Shown here: piece after piece, positions 8,908 through 16,333 of the stretch
How the letters are laid out: every line of letters starts with the position of its first letter
Position numbering within the stretch: the stretch's first letter is position 1
Origin: Salipaludibacillus sp047795645
GTDB taxonomy: Bacteria > Bacillota > Bacilli > Bacillales > Salisediminibacteriaceae
Direction: 5' to 3'
DNA: 64,000 nucleotides
Assembly (NCBI RefSeq): GCF_047795645.1
Contig: NZ_CP181045.1
Coordinates: 1,426,001 to 1,490,000 of the forward strand
Position numbers and translations under genes: made by a program
The notes under the pieces: generated by a model
The model's input: only the letters and a program-made list of their open reading frames with translations
Databases searched by the model: none
What the model was told of the DNA's origin: nothing

Positions 8908-9984
8908 CTACTCCACTGGTTTATTGCTAGGCGATTCTTTTGACAGTTTTATTCGATCAGCTGCAGTTGGTGGTTCCTCTAGCCATCCATTTCCAATCGT
9001 TAGATTTATCCCTTCATTAGCGTATTTACCAATATCTGCTGTGAGAATCGCCAATTCTCCATGTAAATCATGCCTCATAGTTTTAGAAATAGCTAAGCCA
9101 TAGTTAGATATTCCAATCGTATTTGCCAGGGAAGCATGGTAAAGCATTAATTTATCGGAAAACGGCGGAATAGTTGAATCAGAAATATGGGCATCCATCA
9201 AATTAGGTGTTGGCAAATATTCATTTAAAAGAAACTTGCCTAATTGCTTGATTTGTCGATCTGCTACTTTAACGCCTTCTTGAAAGTAATTTCGTAATTT
9301 TTCCGATGACGCCACTTGGCTAAATCCTAACATTAGCGCTTTCCCTAAAATATTTGTGTTGATATTCACCTGTAACTGTTTAATCTCTATTGTAGTTAAT
9401 GGTCTTGATTTCCCTGCTATGACTGAAATAAATGATTCTTTTTCGACAAAATCAACTTTTTGAGGATATGGAGTTGTTGGAGTGGCAATGTTTATCCCTT
9501 TAGTAAGTAATAAATGCGTTCCCTTTTCATATATATCAATCGAATCGTTCAAACCGACCTTAAAATGTTCAATAATATCTTGTCTAGTTGCTGTTGAAAG
9601 TGCATCTCCATAAGTTAATAGACCTGCCCTAGCCATTTGTGTCGTATAAAAAAGCATAAAAACATCGCTAAATAACCCAGGTGCTTCTTTTCGCACATCT
9701 TGCTCTCCAAACCCTATAGGTAGAGGGATATTTTCTTTTGTGTAAATTTCTTTAATCATACGTAAATGCTTCATAGCATTATCAAATGCAAATTCTAAAT
9801 AATCCTTAATTTCATCATCTTTTACTACTTGTAGATGATGTTCAAAAATACAACAAAACAAAGAGTCTCCCAAGTAATTAGCAAATAAATCTCCTAATTC
9901 GGCGGCATTGAGCATTTTATTATGCTGATGTTCTTTGATTTGATTCATAGTATGTTGATCTTCCGTAGGTGAATTTCCTTCCAA
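8908..9984 (-). CDS. DUF3231 family protein (two ferritin-like repeats)
   Basis: Bacillus-specific family of unknown function, around 330-360 aa, built of two related all-helical halves. Here the repeats begin near LNAAELGDLFANYLGDS and ITTIEIKQLQ, each followed by a His-containing helical block. An upstream ATG at 10008 would add eight residues. However, GAGGGGG lies 8 nt before a TTG codon at 9984, so TTG is the more likely start. The gene is monocistronic and convergent with the GNAT gene. No function is known. Confidence 0.8.
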   Translation of the reverse strand: MEGNSPTEDQHTMNQIKEHQHNKMLNAAELGDLFANYLGDSLFCCIFEHHLQVVKDDEIKDYLEFAFDNAMKHLRMIKEIYTKENIPLPIGFGEQDVRKEAPGLFSDVFMLFYTTQMARAGLLTYGDALSTATRQDIIEHFKVGLNDSIDIYEKGTHLLLTKGINIATPTTPYPQKVDFVEKESFISVIAGKSRPLTTIEIKQLQVNINTNILGKALMLGFSQVASSEKLRNYFQEGVKVADRQIKQLGKFLLNEYLPTPNLMDAHISDSTIPPFSDKLMLYHASLANTIGISNYGLAISKTMRHDLHGELAILTADIGKYANEGINLTIGNGWLEEPPTAADRIKLSKESPSNKPVE

Positions 9985-10008
9985 TTTTGACGCCCCCTCG
10001 ATACACAT

Positions 10009-10451
10009 TGGAATTATTATGTGTGAAAAGTGAAAATATATTCGAAGAGCTGTTTAAAGATATATTCCAAACCTACGTCAATACTGTTTTATTTTGATAT
10101 ATGATTTTACCTCACTCTCCCATTTCTATCCACGTTTCAAAATAAGGAATGGCAAAACCAGAAAAAGACTTATCCAAGTACTGACCACTGGTAATTCCCC
10201 TTTTTATGGAAAAATGTTATTAAAAATTAGTGCAATGATCAGTAAAAAAAGAGCGAATCCAAATATAAATACTCATTTCATTTAGACATAGTATTCACCT
10301 TTTAGTTATGTAAGTTAATCGTTATAATATAAGCTTACATGAGTATCTCACACTGTTGTATTGATTATTTTGTTAAAAACACGCAGTTTTTCTTTTCAGA
10401 AGAGCAGAAGTATCGTAAAATGATAGATGGGATGGAAAGAGGTGTTTATCT
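10009..10451. other. 443-bp intergenic region
   Basis: This gap separates divergent DUF3231 and yneK-like genes. A plus-strand frame at 10094-10285 lacks a ribosome site and family features, so I leave it out. The minus strand around 10210-10280 encodes a short hydrophobic run that is closed by stops, possibly the remnant of a tiny membrane protein. Promoters for both neighbours must lie here. Confidence 0.4.
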
Positions 10452-10889
10452 GTGGCAGGAGATATTTTTATGTGGTTTATAGCGTTATGGTCACTGATGA
10501 TCTTTATTCTTGTCTCTATCGGTGGTTATTTCATGTTCCGAAAGTTTCTTAAGAAAATGCCAAAAGAAGATGGGAAATCGATCTTGGATTGGCAAGATTA
10601 CTATATAAACGAAACACTCCACTTATGGACAGACGATCAGAAAAAGTTTTTGAATGAATTGGTTGATCCAGTTCCTGAGCTCTTCCGTGAAATCGCCAAG
10701 CTAAAAATTGCTGGTAAAATTGGTGAACTTGCCATGGAGGAAAATGCGAGTGAGATGCATGAGGCCTTAATCATTAGAGGTTACATCATAGCAACTCCAA
10801 AGCGTGATCATAAGTTTTTAAGAAAAAAACTAAAAGAAAAGAAGATCGACGCCAAGCCTTATGAGGAATACTTTCGTCAATCATCTTAG
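10452..10889 (+). CDS. yneK: YneK-like DUF2621 membrane protein
   Basis: A 145-aa protein of unknown function with one N-terminal span (about 6-28) and a cytoplasmic helical domain. The block WQDYYINETLHLWTDDQKKF followed by LVDPVPELFR is characteristic of DUF2621. In B. subtilis yneK lies beside the ccdC gene yneJ; here the ccdC homologue is also adjacent but convergent. The start is GTG, 7 nt after AAAGAGGTG. Confidence 0.82.
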   Translation: MAGDIFMWFIALWSLMIFILVSIGGYFMFRKFLKKMPKEDGKSILDWQDYYINETLHLWTDDQKKFLNELVDPVPELFREIAKLKIAGKIGELAMEENASEMHEALIIRGYIIATPKRDHKFLRKKLKEKKIDAKPYEEYFRQSS

Positions 10890-10890
10890 C

Positions 10891-10942
10891 AAAAAAAACC
10901 AACCCTTACGATGTGTGACCATCTAAAGAGTTGGTTTTTTTT
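10891..10942. terminator. Bidirectional terminator of yneK and ccdC
   Basis: AAAAAAACCAACCCTT pairs with AGAGTTGGTTTTTTTT across a 20-odd nt loop. The ccdC stop codon lies inside the hairpin, so both convergent genes share it. Confidence 0.8.
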
Positions 10943-11451
10943 GTTTTCAAGACATGGTTTGATTGCATTTCTGCCTTGTAAAAATTAAGCTGTTTTTCTA
11001 CTTCTTTGAATTTCACGTACATTGCTATTCTCCATGGCAAAATCATTCCAAAAGCTAGAATGAAAAACATACCAGCAAGAACTTCAAAATCGAAATAAGT
11101 ATCTAATGCTAATTTGACTACAATTCGTAAAGTTAAAAGCCCTAGTAAAATAAACAAAAAAGCCTTCGAACGCTTCATATAAATATCTTTCCCTCGAATT
11201 TCAAATGAGGACGTCTTAATTAGAATAATGGAAAATAACATACCTACAGCGAAAGCTTCAATCACTTCAAGCGAAGTAATTTCACGTACAGGTGGATAAA
11301 CAAACATAAGAAATCCGGTGGACATAGCCAACGGTGGTATAAGAATTTTTTTCGTGTTCGCTGGTTTTTCCATCGCCTTCATGCGCACAAACAAGGCAAA
11401 TATCGCCATGAAAAAGGCTAAAACCATAAATACAATTGCGTATATTGACAT
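10906..11451 (-). CDS. ccdC: CcdC (YneJ) family membrane protein
   Basis: A multi-span membrane protein with about five hydrophobic segments and a charged C-terminal tail. The sequence fits the CcdC family (MEKPANTKKILIPPLAMSTG; MRSKAF-like loop; FGMILPWRIAMYVKF). CcdC was named from the B. subtilis cytochrome c maturation locus ccdA-yneI-yneJ, although its own role is unclear. AGGTGG abuts the first ATG, so I choose the second Met at 11451, with proper spacing. No ccdA is seen nearby. Confidence 0.82.
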   Translation of the reverse strand: MSIYAIVFMVLAFFMAIFALFVRMKAMEKPANTKKILIPPLAMSTGFLMFVYPPVREITSLEVIEAFAVGMLFSIILIKTSSFEIRGKDIYMKRSKAFLFILLGLLTLRIVVKLALDTYFDFEVLAGMFFILAFGMILPWRIAMYVKFKEVEKQLNFYKAEMQSNHVLKTKKTNSLDGHTS

Positions 11452-11487
11452 GTTCATCCCACCTACTAGTAATGCATTTCAAATATT

Positions 11488-11581
11488 ATTCGAAAACTTG
11501 GCTTGTCGCCAAGCCCTTTATGCCGAAAGCCTTCGTTTATCTTATACTTTAATCTTTTTGCGAAGTTAAACAATTTAAAGT
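11488..11581. repeat. Dispersed structured element, copy B
   Basis: Same element as 3567-3663 and 13436-13530, in the same orientation and slightly more diverged (GCCCTTTATGCCGAAAGCC). It lies between two minus-strand genes, upstream of ccdC. The CTTGGC/GCCAAG hairpin and the ACTTTAAT...GAAGTTAAAC block are kept. Confidence 0.82.
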
Positions 11582-11609
11582 ATACCACATTCAGACACCA
11601 TCAGCCTTA

Positions 11610-12224
11610 TTAAGCGTTAAAGGGAGAAATAAGTATGTAAATGAAACCGAGTGAGATGATTAAATAGATACATCGACCATATCCCGTTTTTGCTTTAAAA
11701 AATACGGTAGCACCAAGTAACGCCAAAATGTACAACCATACAAGATATAAATTGACAGGATGAACGAATTCGCCTCCGATTTTATAACCAAAAGGCCAAG
11801 GTGATAAAGTCCCCATCTCACGTACAAACACATTGAAGAAAATCATTGCTACAAACAGACCTACGATCATAGCTTCCCACATATCGAATGACCACTTTTT
11901 ACGTATATAAAAATACAAGAGCAGTCCGAACGCCAGTCCAGTAGCTGTTTCAATGGACCAAGGCCCCCCAGAAAAATAGATCACATTTCTCATATCTGTC
12001 AATAATCCCGGTTCCAAAACAAATGGCCAAAGTTTAAATACAAGCACCCAAATAATAAATACCAATGAAACTTTATCTAACATCGCCTCATGGTCTTCAA
12101 CAGATTTTCGTTTCAAGTACATGGAAACAGTCGCTAAACCTACGATTCCTGCAATCACGAGAAACAGAAGTTCAACGGACACCGTTAACGGACCTAGCGA
12201 CCATGTTGTTAGTGGATGAAACAC
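11610..12224 (-). CDS. Six-span membrane protein coupled to a redoxin
   Basis: A 204-aa hydrophobic protein with about six or seven membrane segments. The HPVNLYLVWLYIL stretch loosely resembles the HP-LYE region of prolipoprotein diacylglyceryl transferase, but the key Arg/Glu pattern is not convincing, so I do not assign that function. It has a single Cys (GRCIY), too few for a CcdA-type thiol carrier. It starts with GTG, one nucleotide after the stop of the upstream redoxin gene, with the ribosome site inside that gene. The pair is therefore one operon, probably for extracytoplasmic thiol chemistry. Confidence 0.6.
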   Translation of the reverse strand: MFHPLTTWSLGPLTVSVELLFLVIAGIVGLATVSMYLKRKSVEDHEAMLDKVSLVFIIWVLVFKLWPFVLEPGLLTDMRNVIYFSGGPWSIETATGLAFGLLLYFYIRKKWSFDMWEAMIVGLFVAMIFFNVFVREMGTLSPWPFGYKIGGEFVHPVNLYLVWLYILALLGATVFFKAKTGYGRCIYLIISLGFIYILISPFNA

Positions 12225-12225
12225 G

Positions 12226-12774
12226 TTATGATTCCCCCTTTAACAATGACTCTATTTCCGCTTCTAGTTCCGTTGAAGAAATCGCTCCCGTCTTTCGATG
12301 TACAATGATCCCATTTTGATCAATAAACACGGTTGTTGGAACAGGTGGCACAAAATAATTGCTTGAAATTGCACCATTCTCATCAACAACATTGATGAAA
12401 TGAAGGTCATTTCGTTCAATAAATTGTTCCGCGTCAGACCTTCGATCGTGCTGTCCTGCGTTTACTCCAATCATATTTATCTCATTTCCGTAAGTTTGAT
12501 ACGCTTCTTCTATTGCTTCACTGGACGCTTGGCAATACGGACACCATGATGTCCAAAAATAAAGCACTATTCCGCTTTTTCTCGCTTGATCCAACTGAAA
12601 ATCTTCGCCCAAAAATGTTTTTGCTTTAAAACTTGGTGCTTGATGACCTGGTTGCGCATGGGCGACAGATCCGATCGCTCCTCTTTCAAAATTTTGTTGT
12701 TCTTGAGCAAGCCATAAAAAGCCTCCAACTGAGACAATCATCACGATAAATATCACTCTTCTAATTTGAACCAT
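12226..12774 (-). CDS. Membrane-anchored TlpA/ResA-like thiol-disulfide oxidoreductase
   Basis: An extracytoplasmic thioredoxin-fold protein that would reduce disulfides or donate electrons to apocytochrome or cell-wall targets. One N-terminal anchor (about 5-24) precedes an AhpC/TSA-type redoxin domain starting at APSFKAKTFLGEDFQL. The active site is WTSWCPYCQ and the cis-Pro region is VPPVPTTVFID. Length 182 aa matches ResA/StoA/YneN. In B. subtilis yneN lies near yneJ-yneK, so this may be its counterpart. It is cotranscribed with the downstream six-span protein. Confidence 0.85.
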   Translation of the reverse strand: MVQIRRVIFIVMIVSVGGFLWLAQEQQNFERGAIGSVAHAQPGHQAPSFKAKTFLGEDFQLDQARKSGIVLYFWTSWCPYCQASSEAIEEAYQTYGNEINMIGVNAGQHDRRSDAEQFIERNDLHFINVVDENGAISSNYFVPPVPTTVFIDQNGIIVHRKTGAISSTELEAEIESLLKGES

Positions 12775-12855
12775 TTCCTGCTCACCTACTTTTCATAATA
12801 CGCATACAGGTATATAGTATATCATGAAAATAAAGAATTAGAGGACTCTCAGCTA

Positions 12856-13368
12856 TTATTCAAATCTACCATCATCGCTTCTTCTTTCTAACAAGATTAC
12901 ATCACGCCACACATCATCCATTTTGCCAATGCGCTCTCGCCGGCCAACTTCCTTAAAACCATATTTTTTATGTAACTTCATGCTTGGGATATTTTCAGGA
13001 AAAACACCGGACTGTAGCGTCCAAAATCCGCTTTGTTCACTTTTTTCAATTAATGATTTTAGAAGTGCACTTCCAATCCCTTTTCCTGCACTTTTCTGTC
13101 CAACATAAATGCTAACTTCTGCAACACCGGCATAAACACATCTATTTGAGGTTGGAGTTAACGCAGCCCAACCTAACACTTCCGCTCCAGAACGTACAAC
13201 GATTCTACATTCATCTAAATGATCATTGTCCCATACTTCCCAAGAAGGCGCTTCTCTTTGGAAAGTAGCATTTCCAGTCGCAATTCCTTCAAGGTAAACT
13301 TGACGAACTTGCTCCCAGTCTTCTTTTAACATTTTGTCAATACGCATTCTATTTTCGATTTTCAACAC
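12856..13368 (-). CDS. GNAT acetyltransferase, YwnH/phosphinothricin-type
   Basis: Acetylates small amino-containing compounds such as methionine sulfoximine or sulfone analogues in characterised relatives. Family marks are the N-terminal pattern YLEGIATGNATFQREAPSW, the beta-strand AEVSIYVGQKSAGKGIGSAL (acetyl-CoA loop) and the late FPENIPSMKLHKKYGFKEVGRRE. The start is uncertain. GTG at 13368 has only a weak ribosome site, and an internal ATG seven codons later begins MRIDKM. It is a single gene. Confidence 0.85.
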   Translation of the reverse strand: MLKIENRMRIDKMLKEDWEQVRQVYLEGIATGNATFQREAPSWEVWDNDHLDECRIVVRSGAEVLGWAALTPTSNRCVYAGVAEVSIYVGQKSAGKGIGSALLKSLIEKSEQSGFWTLQSGVFPENIPSMKLHKKYGFKEVGRRERIGKMDDVWRDVILLERRSDDGRFE

Positions 13369-13435
13369 CTGCTTTATTTTTTATAGATACATATTTATAT
13401 TTTAACAGGTTTTATTTCATGAAATAGACGAACCG

Positions 13436-13530
13436 TTAGAAAAACTTGGCTTGTCGCCAAGTCCTTCATGGCGAAAGCCTTCGTTTATCTTATACTTTAA
13501 TCAATTATCGAAGTTAAACATTCTTAAAGT
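13436..13530. repeat. Dispersed structured element, copy C
   Basis: Nearly identical to copy A over its first 70 bp. It sits immediately downstream of the copZ terminator, reading leftward, as copy A sits beside the kinase terminator. It keeps the CTTGGC/GCCAAG stem, the GGC-GAAA-GCC mini-hairpin and the terminal TTAAAGT. Confidence 0.87.
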
Positions 13531-13569
13531 AAAAAAAGATCAACAAATTTTACAACTTGTTGATCTTTT
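13531..13569 (-). terminator. Terminator of copZ
   Basis: Stem AAAAGATCAACAA / TTGTTGATCTTTT, with runs of A and T outside it. It lies 9 bp past the copZ stop. Confidence 0.85.
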
Positions 13570-13577
13570 AAATTTAC

Positions 13578-13784
13578 TTATTGAACGTCATAGCCCTGTT
13601 CTTCAATTTCTTCCTTCAACTTAGCAATCGTTACTTCACCATCGTTAAATTCGACAGCTACGTTTTTTGCGTCTAAATTCACTTCTGCTTTTGATACACC
13701 CTTCACGTTATTTAATGCACCCTCTACTGACGCCTTACAGTGTCCACATGTCATACCATCTACTTGAATTGTTTCTTTTTTCAT
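13578..13784 (-). CDS. copZ: Copper chaperone CopZ
   Basis: A 68-aa heavy-metal-associated domain protein that carries Cu(I) in the cytosol. The metal loop is MTCGHC with Cys13 and Cys16, followed by the usual ferredoxin-like pattern ending EEQGYDV. It lies downstream of csoR in the same orientation, so it should be under CsoR copper control. The usual partner copA is not next to it. Ribosome site AAAGGAG. Confidence 0.93.
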   Translation of the reverse strand: MKKETIQVDGMTCGHCKASVEGALNNVKGVSKAEVNLDAKNVAVEFNDGEVTIAKLKEEIEEQGYDVQ

Positions 13785-13911
13785 TCTTTTATCTCTCCTT
13801 TAAATATAATATTTTCTCCATCGTCAAGTTTACCAAAGCTTTGCACCATCTTGTTTGTTCAACGCTTTTCAATTGGTGATGAACAAGATGTACATGTCGT
13901 CTTCACCTCTT

Positions 13912-14235
13912 TTACGACTTCGAGAATTGTTGAATCACTTTCATCAATTCGTCGATTGTTTCTTCCCCATCCCCTGATTGAACAGCATTTGTGACACAAC
14001 CACGAGTATGGTCCTCTAATAACTGATAGCCAACTTTTTTCAAAGCGGCATTAATTGCTGACACTTGAACGAGAATATCAACGCAGTATCGTTCTTCATC
14101 TATCATTTTTTGAATGCCTCTCACTTGTCCCTCAACACGCTTTAAACGTGAAACTAATTGTTTTTTTTCCTCTTCTGTCCTCATCTTGACTGGCACCTTT
14201 TCTGGTGTAAGAGGAATGGTGAATTTTTCGTCCAT
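13912..14235 (-). CDS. csoR: Copper-sensing repressor CsoR
   Basis: All-helical repressor that leaves DNA on binding Cu(I). The metal ligands are Cys51 (ERYCVDIL), His76 (EDHTRG) and Cys80 (GCVTNA), the X-Cys-His-Cys set of true CsoR. The DNA-binding surface RLKRVEGQVRGIQKM is intact. GAGGTG lies 6 nt before the ATG at 14235, so I take this rather than the longer frame starting at 14265. It is autoregulated through the operator at 14267-14286 and is followed by copZ. Confidence 0.93.
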   Translation of the reverse strand: MDEKFTIPLTPEKVPVKMRTEEEKKQLVSRLKRVEGQVRGIQKMIDEERYCVDILVQVSAINAALKKVGYQLLEDHTRGCVTNAVQSGDGEETIDELMKVIQQFSKS

Positions 14236-14266
14236 CGTAGTCACCTCATCATTTTGTTTATACATA

Positions 14267-14296
14267 TACCATACCCCCGGTAAGTATATTTGTCAA
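14267..14296 (-). promoter_or_regulatory. csoR promoter with CsoR operator
   Basis: Read on minus, TTGACA (14296-14291) is followed by the imperfect palindrome TACTTACCGGGGGTATGGTA (14286-14267). The GGGGGTATGGTA half matches the B. subtilis copZA operator as I recall it. The operator covers the spacer and the -10 region, a position suited to repression. Confidence 0.75.
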
Positions 14297-14352
14297 TAAA
14301 CTTCACTTAATTGTCGCCAGCTGAGCTTTAATGAATTGATAGTCATTCTAAT

Positions 14353-14445
14353 TTCAGCATAGAGCGATGATTTTTGTGCATAGAACCGCATTCCTTCAGC
14401 ATAGTCACACCATTTTTGTGCACAAAGTGGCCACATTTCAGCATA
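14353..14445. repeat. 42-bp repeat of the TTCAGCATA/TTTTGTGCA family
   Basis: TTCAGCATA begins at 14353, 14395 and 14437, and TTTTGTGCA at 14372 and 14414, so the period is 42 bp. This is the same core as the array at 1849-2025 in the opposite orientation, but with more divergent linkers. It occupies the csoR / SRPBCC gap. Confidence 0.8.
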
Positions 14446-14515
14446 AACCCCACACATCCCGATTTAAGAACATAAAAAAAGAAACCAACCCCTCCAAAAC
14501 TGGCAAGAGATCAGC

Positions 14516-14959
14516 TTATTCTGTACCTTCCATGTACCTTTTCACATATGTTAAGTGGTTTTGGTCTTCTTTCTTTAACATTTTCACTAGCAACGGTTTA
14601 GCTAACTTCAATATCCACTTCTCTGGATAAACGGTCCCTTCAAACCTCACATTCGTCTTCCCATCTTCGGCCTCGGAGAACGTATAACAATACTCTACAT
14701 GCAACCCTTTTGATAAACTCTTGAAACAATAGGCTTGATTTCGATCATAACAAGTAATTTCAATGTCAGTACCTACGCGTCGGTTTGTTAGCTGGCGATA
14801 CTCGCGATAAGATGCACCAACCTGCCTCTCCTTTTCATTTTGTGCTTCAACCTCTTCTACATTCAAAAATATTTTAGCAGCATTTTTTGGGTCAGCTACC
14901 GTCTCGAAAACGTCAGCAAGCTGACAATCAATTACTTCTTTTTGAATAAAATCACTCAT
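14516..14959 (-). CDS. SRPBCC-family (polyketide cyclase/START-like) protein
   Basis: A 147-aa protein with the hydrophobic-cavity helix-grip fold. It begins with IQKEVIDCQLADVFETVADP, a strand and helix opening typical of this family. It continues with the strand-rich core and ends in a long amphipathic helix (WILKLAKPLLVKMLKKEDQ). Such proteins bind lipids or other hydrophobic ligands, and the ligand here is unknown. It lies 40 bp downstream of mnmH on the same strand and may be cotranscribed. AAGGTGGTGATCGG precedes the ATG. Confidence 0.8.
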   Translation of the reverse strand: MSDFIQKEVIDCQLADVFETVADPKNAAKIFLNVEEVEAQNEKERQVGASYREYRQLTNRRVGTDIEITCYDRNQAYCFKSLSKGLHVEYCYTFSEAEDGKTNVRFEGTVYPEKWILKLAKPLLVKMLKKEDQNHLTYVKRYMEGTE

Positions 14960-14999
14960 AATCCGATCACCACCTTTTCAATATGTTTAATTGCAAATT

Positions 15000-16061
15000 C
15001 TACAAGTAGACGTCTACCTTCTCTTGAATAACGGACGTAATCTCTGTTTCATCAAAATCGTTCAATTTGATAATGTTCTGCTCTTCACTTCTTTCATAAT
15101 CTTGATTTTTATGGTCATACTTAGGGTCATAATAATGGAGTAGCAAGATTTCAAATAGTAATTCGTATTGCTGTTTTTCGAGTGTTTCCTCTACTCGAGC
15201 CTTTATATCTGTTGGCATTCTCTTTTTGATTTTATTCACACCTTGTGCAATCTCATCAGCATATTCGAATGGAAGGTAGTCTTCCATAATATGATTCACT
15301 CTTCGTTCGATGCGATCCTCTATATGAATCACAATTCCTCGTTCTTTTTCTTCTAAAATGAATTCAGGTAGAACAATGCGTCCTATCCTCTGACTTTCAG
15401 CTTCAATAATCATCGTTTGCTTATGAACGATTTTAGTTAATTCGGTGACCAATTGAAACTCGAATTGTTTTTGACTTCTATGCGCTTTACCAATGTGTCC
15501 AAACACAGACCCTCGATGGTTTGCTAATCCTTCTAAATCAATTACTGGATAACCGCGCTCTTTTAGTTCAATTAACCACTTTGTTTTTCCGGTCCCTGTA
15601 TGTCCACCTAATACGATTGTTGTCCAGTTGAGCTCTGCAAACTCTTCAAGTTTTCTTTGCACATATTTGCGAGCAGATCGAATGCCGCCTTCTAACTGAA
15701 GAACAGATAAGTTCATTGCAAGCATCATTGATACAAATGACCCGCTCCTCATTCCACCTCTTGCACACATGATGACAGGTGTTTTCTCTGGGTGTTCATC
15801 TTGTAATTCAATCCACTTTTTATAAAACTTTGGAAGCTTACCTGAGTAAATTTCAATCCCGACTTCTTTTGCTTTTTCTGGACTTTCTTGTTTATATAAG
15901 GTGCCGATTTGCTTTCTTTCTTCATCAGAAAACAACGGTACATTAACACTATTTGGCAAATGAAATTCACTGTATTCCGACGGTGATCGCACGTCCAAGA
16001 CATAATGTTTCTGAGAGTCTAGTTCCTCGTAAGCGAGTGAAGGAAATGTAAAATTTTGCAT
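15000..16061 (-). CDS. mnmH: tRNA 2-selenouridine synthase MnmH (SelU)
   Basis: Replaces sulfur by selenium in the wobble 2-thiouridine of Lys, Glu and Gln tRNAs, using selenophosphate from SelD. An N-terminal rhodanese domain carries the catalytic Cys in IMCARGGMRSGS. A P-loop domain follows (GGHTGTGKT, residues 159-167 counted from the upstream Met at 16082). I start at the second Met (16061) because AGGTG precedes it at good spacing and nothing precedes the first. Its presence implies SelD somewhere in the genome. This supports reading the TGA codons in cadA and msrA as selenocysteine. Confidence 0.92.
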   Translation of the reverse strand: MQNFTFPSLAYEELDSQKHYVLDVRSPSEYSEFHLPNSVNVPLFSDEERKQIGTLYKQESPEKAKEVGIEIYSGKLPKFYKKWIELQDEHPEKTPVIMCARGGMRSGSFVSMMLAMNLSVLQLEGGIRSARKYVQRKLEEFAELNWTTIVLGGHTGTGKTKWLIELKERGYPVIDLEGLANHRGSVFGHIGKAHRSQKQFEFQLVTELTKIVHKQTMIIEAESQRIGRIVLPEFILEEKERGIVIHIEDRIERRVNHIMEDYLPFEYADEIAQGVNKIKKRMPTDIKARVEETLEKQQYELLFEILLLHYYDPKYDHKNQDYERSEEQNIIKLNDFDETEITSVIQEKVDVYL

Positions 16062-16136
16062 GTATGTATTCACCTGTTTCATTATAATTAGTTACTATAT
16101 TTGTATTTATAACAATTTCCCGACTACCATAAATAT

Positions 16137-16160
16137 AAAAAACACCCCTTAACGGAGTGT
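16137..16160 (-). terminator. Probable terminator of the cadCA transcript
   Basis: On minus, ACACTCC-GTTAA-GGGGTGT is followed by TTTTTATA. It lies about 170 bp past the cadA stop and upstream of mnmH. Confidence 0.7.
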
Positions 16161-16198
16161 CAATTCAATTTTTTATTATTCATCACTCTTATGGTTCA

Positions 16199-16220
16199 AA
16201 ACGTTGATATATCAACGTTT
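16199..16220. promoter_or_regulatory. 22-bp perfect palindrome between cadA and mnmH
   Basis: AAACGTTGATA / TATCAACGTTT reads identically on both strands with no spacer. It could be an operator for mnmH or a cruciform-prone site. I see no matching known regulator motif. Confidence 0.6.
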
Positions 16221-16333
16221 CATCAGTTTATATACGACTCTTCCGCTAAGTGAAATATACCATAATACTCGATAAATGTCTAATAACCTAGAAATATATA
16301 TCTAGTCTAACTCCTAGCCATATTAATCAAAAT

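Noticed and set aside
10094..10285. Plus-strand 63-codon frame
   Set aside because: No ribosome site, no recognisable family, AT-rich intergenic context.
11610..12224. Prolipoprotein diacylglyceryl transferase (Lgt)
   Set aside because: Only a loose HP-LY resemblance; the conserved Lgt signature is not evident, and the gene is coupled to a redoxin.
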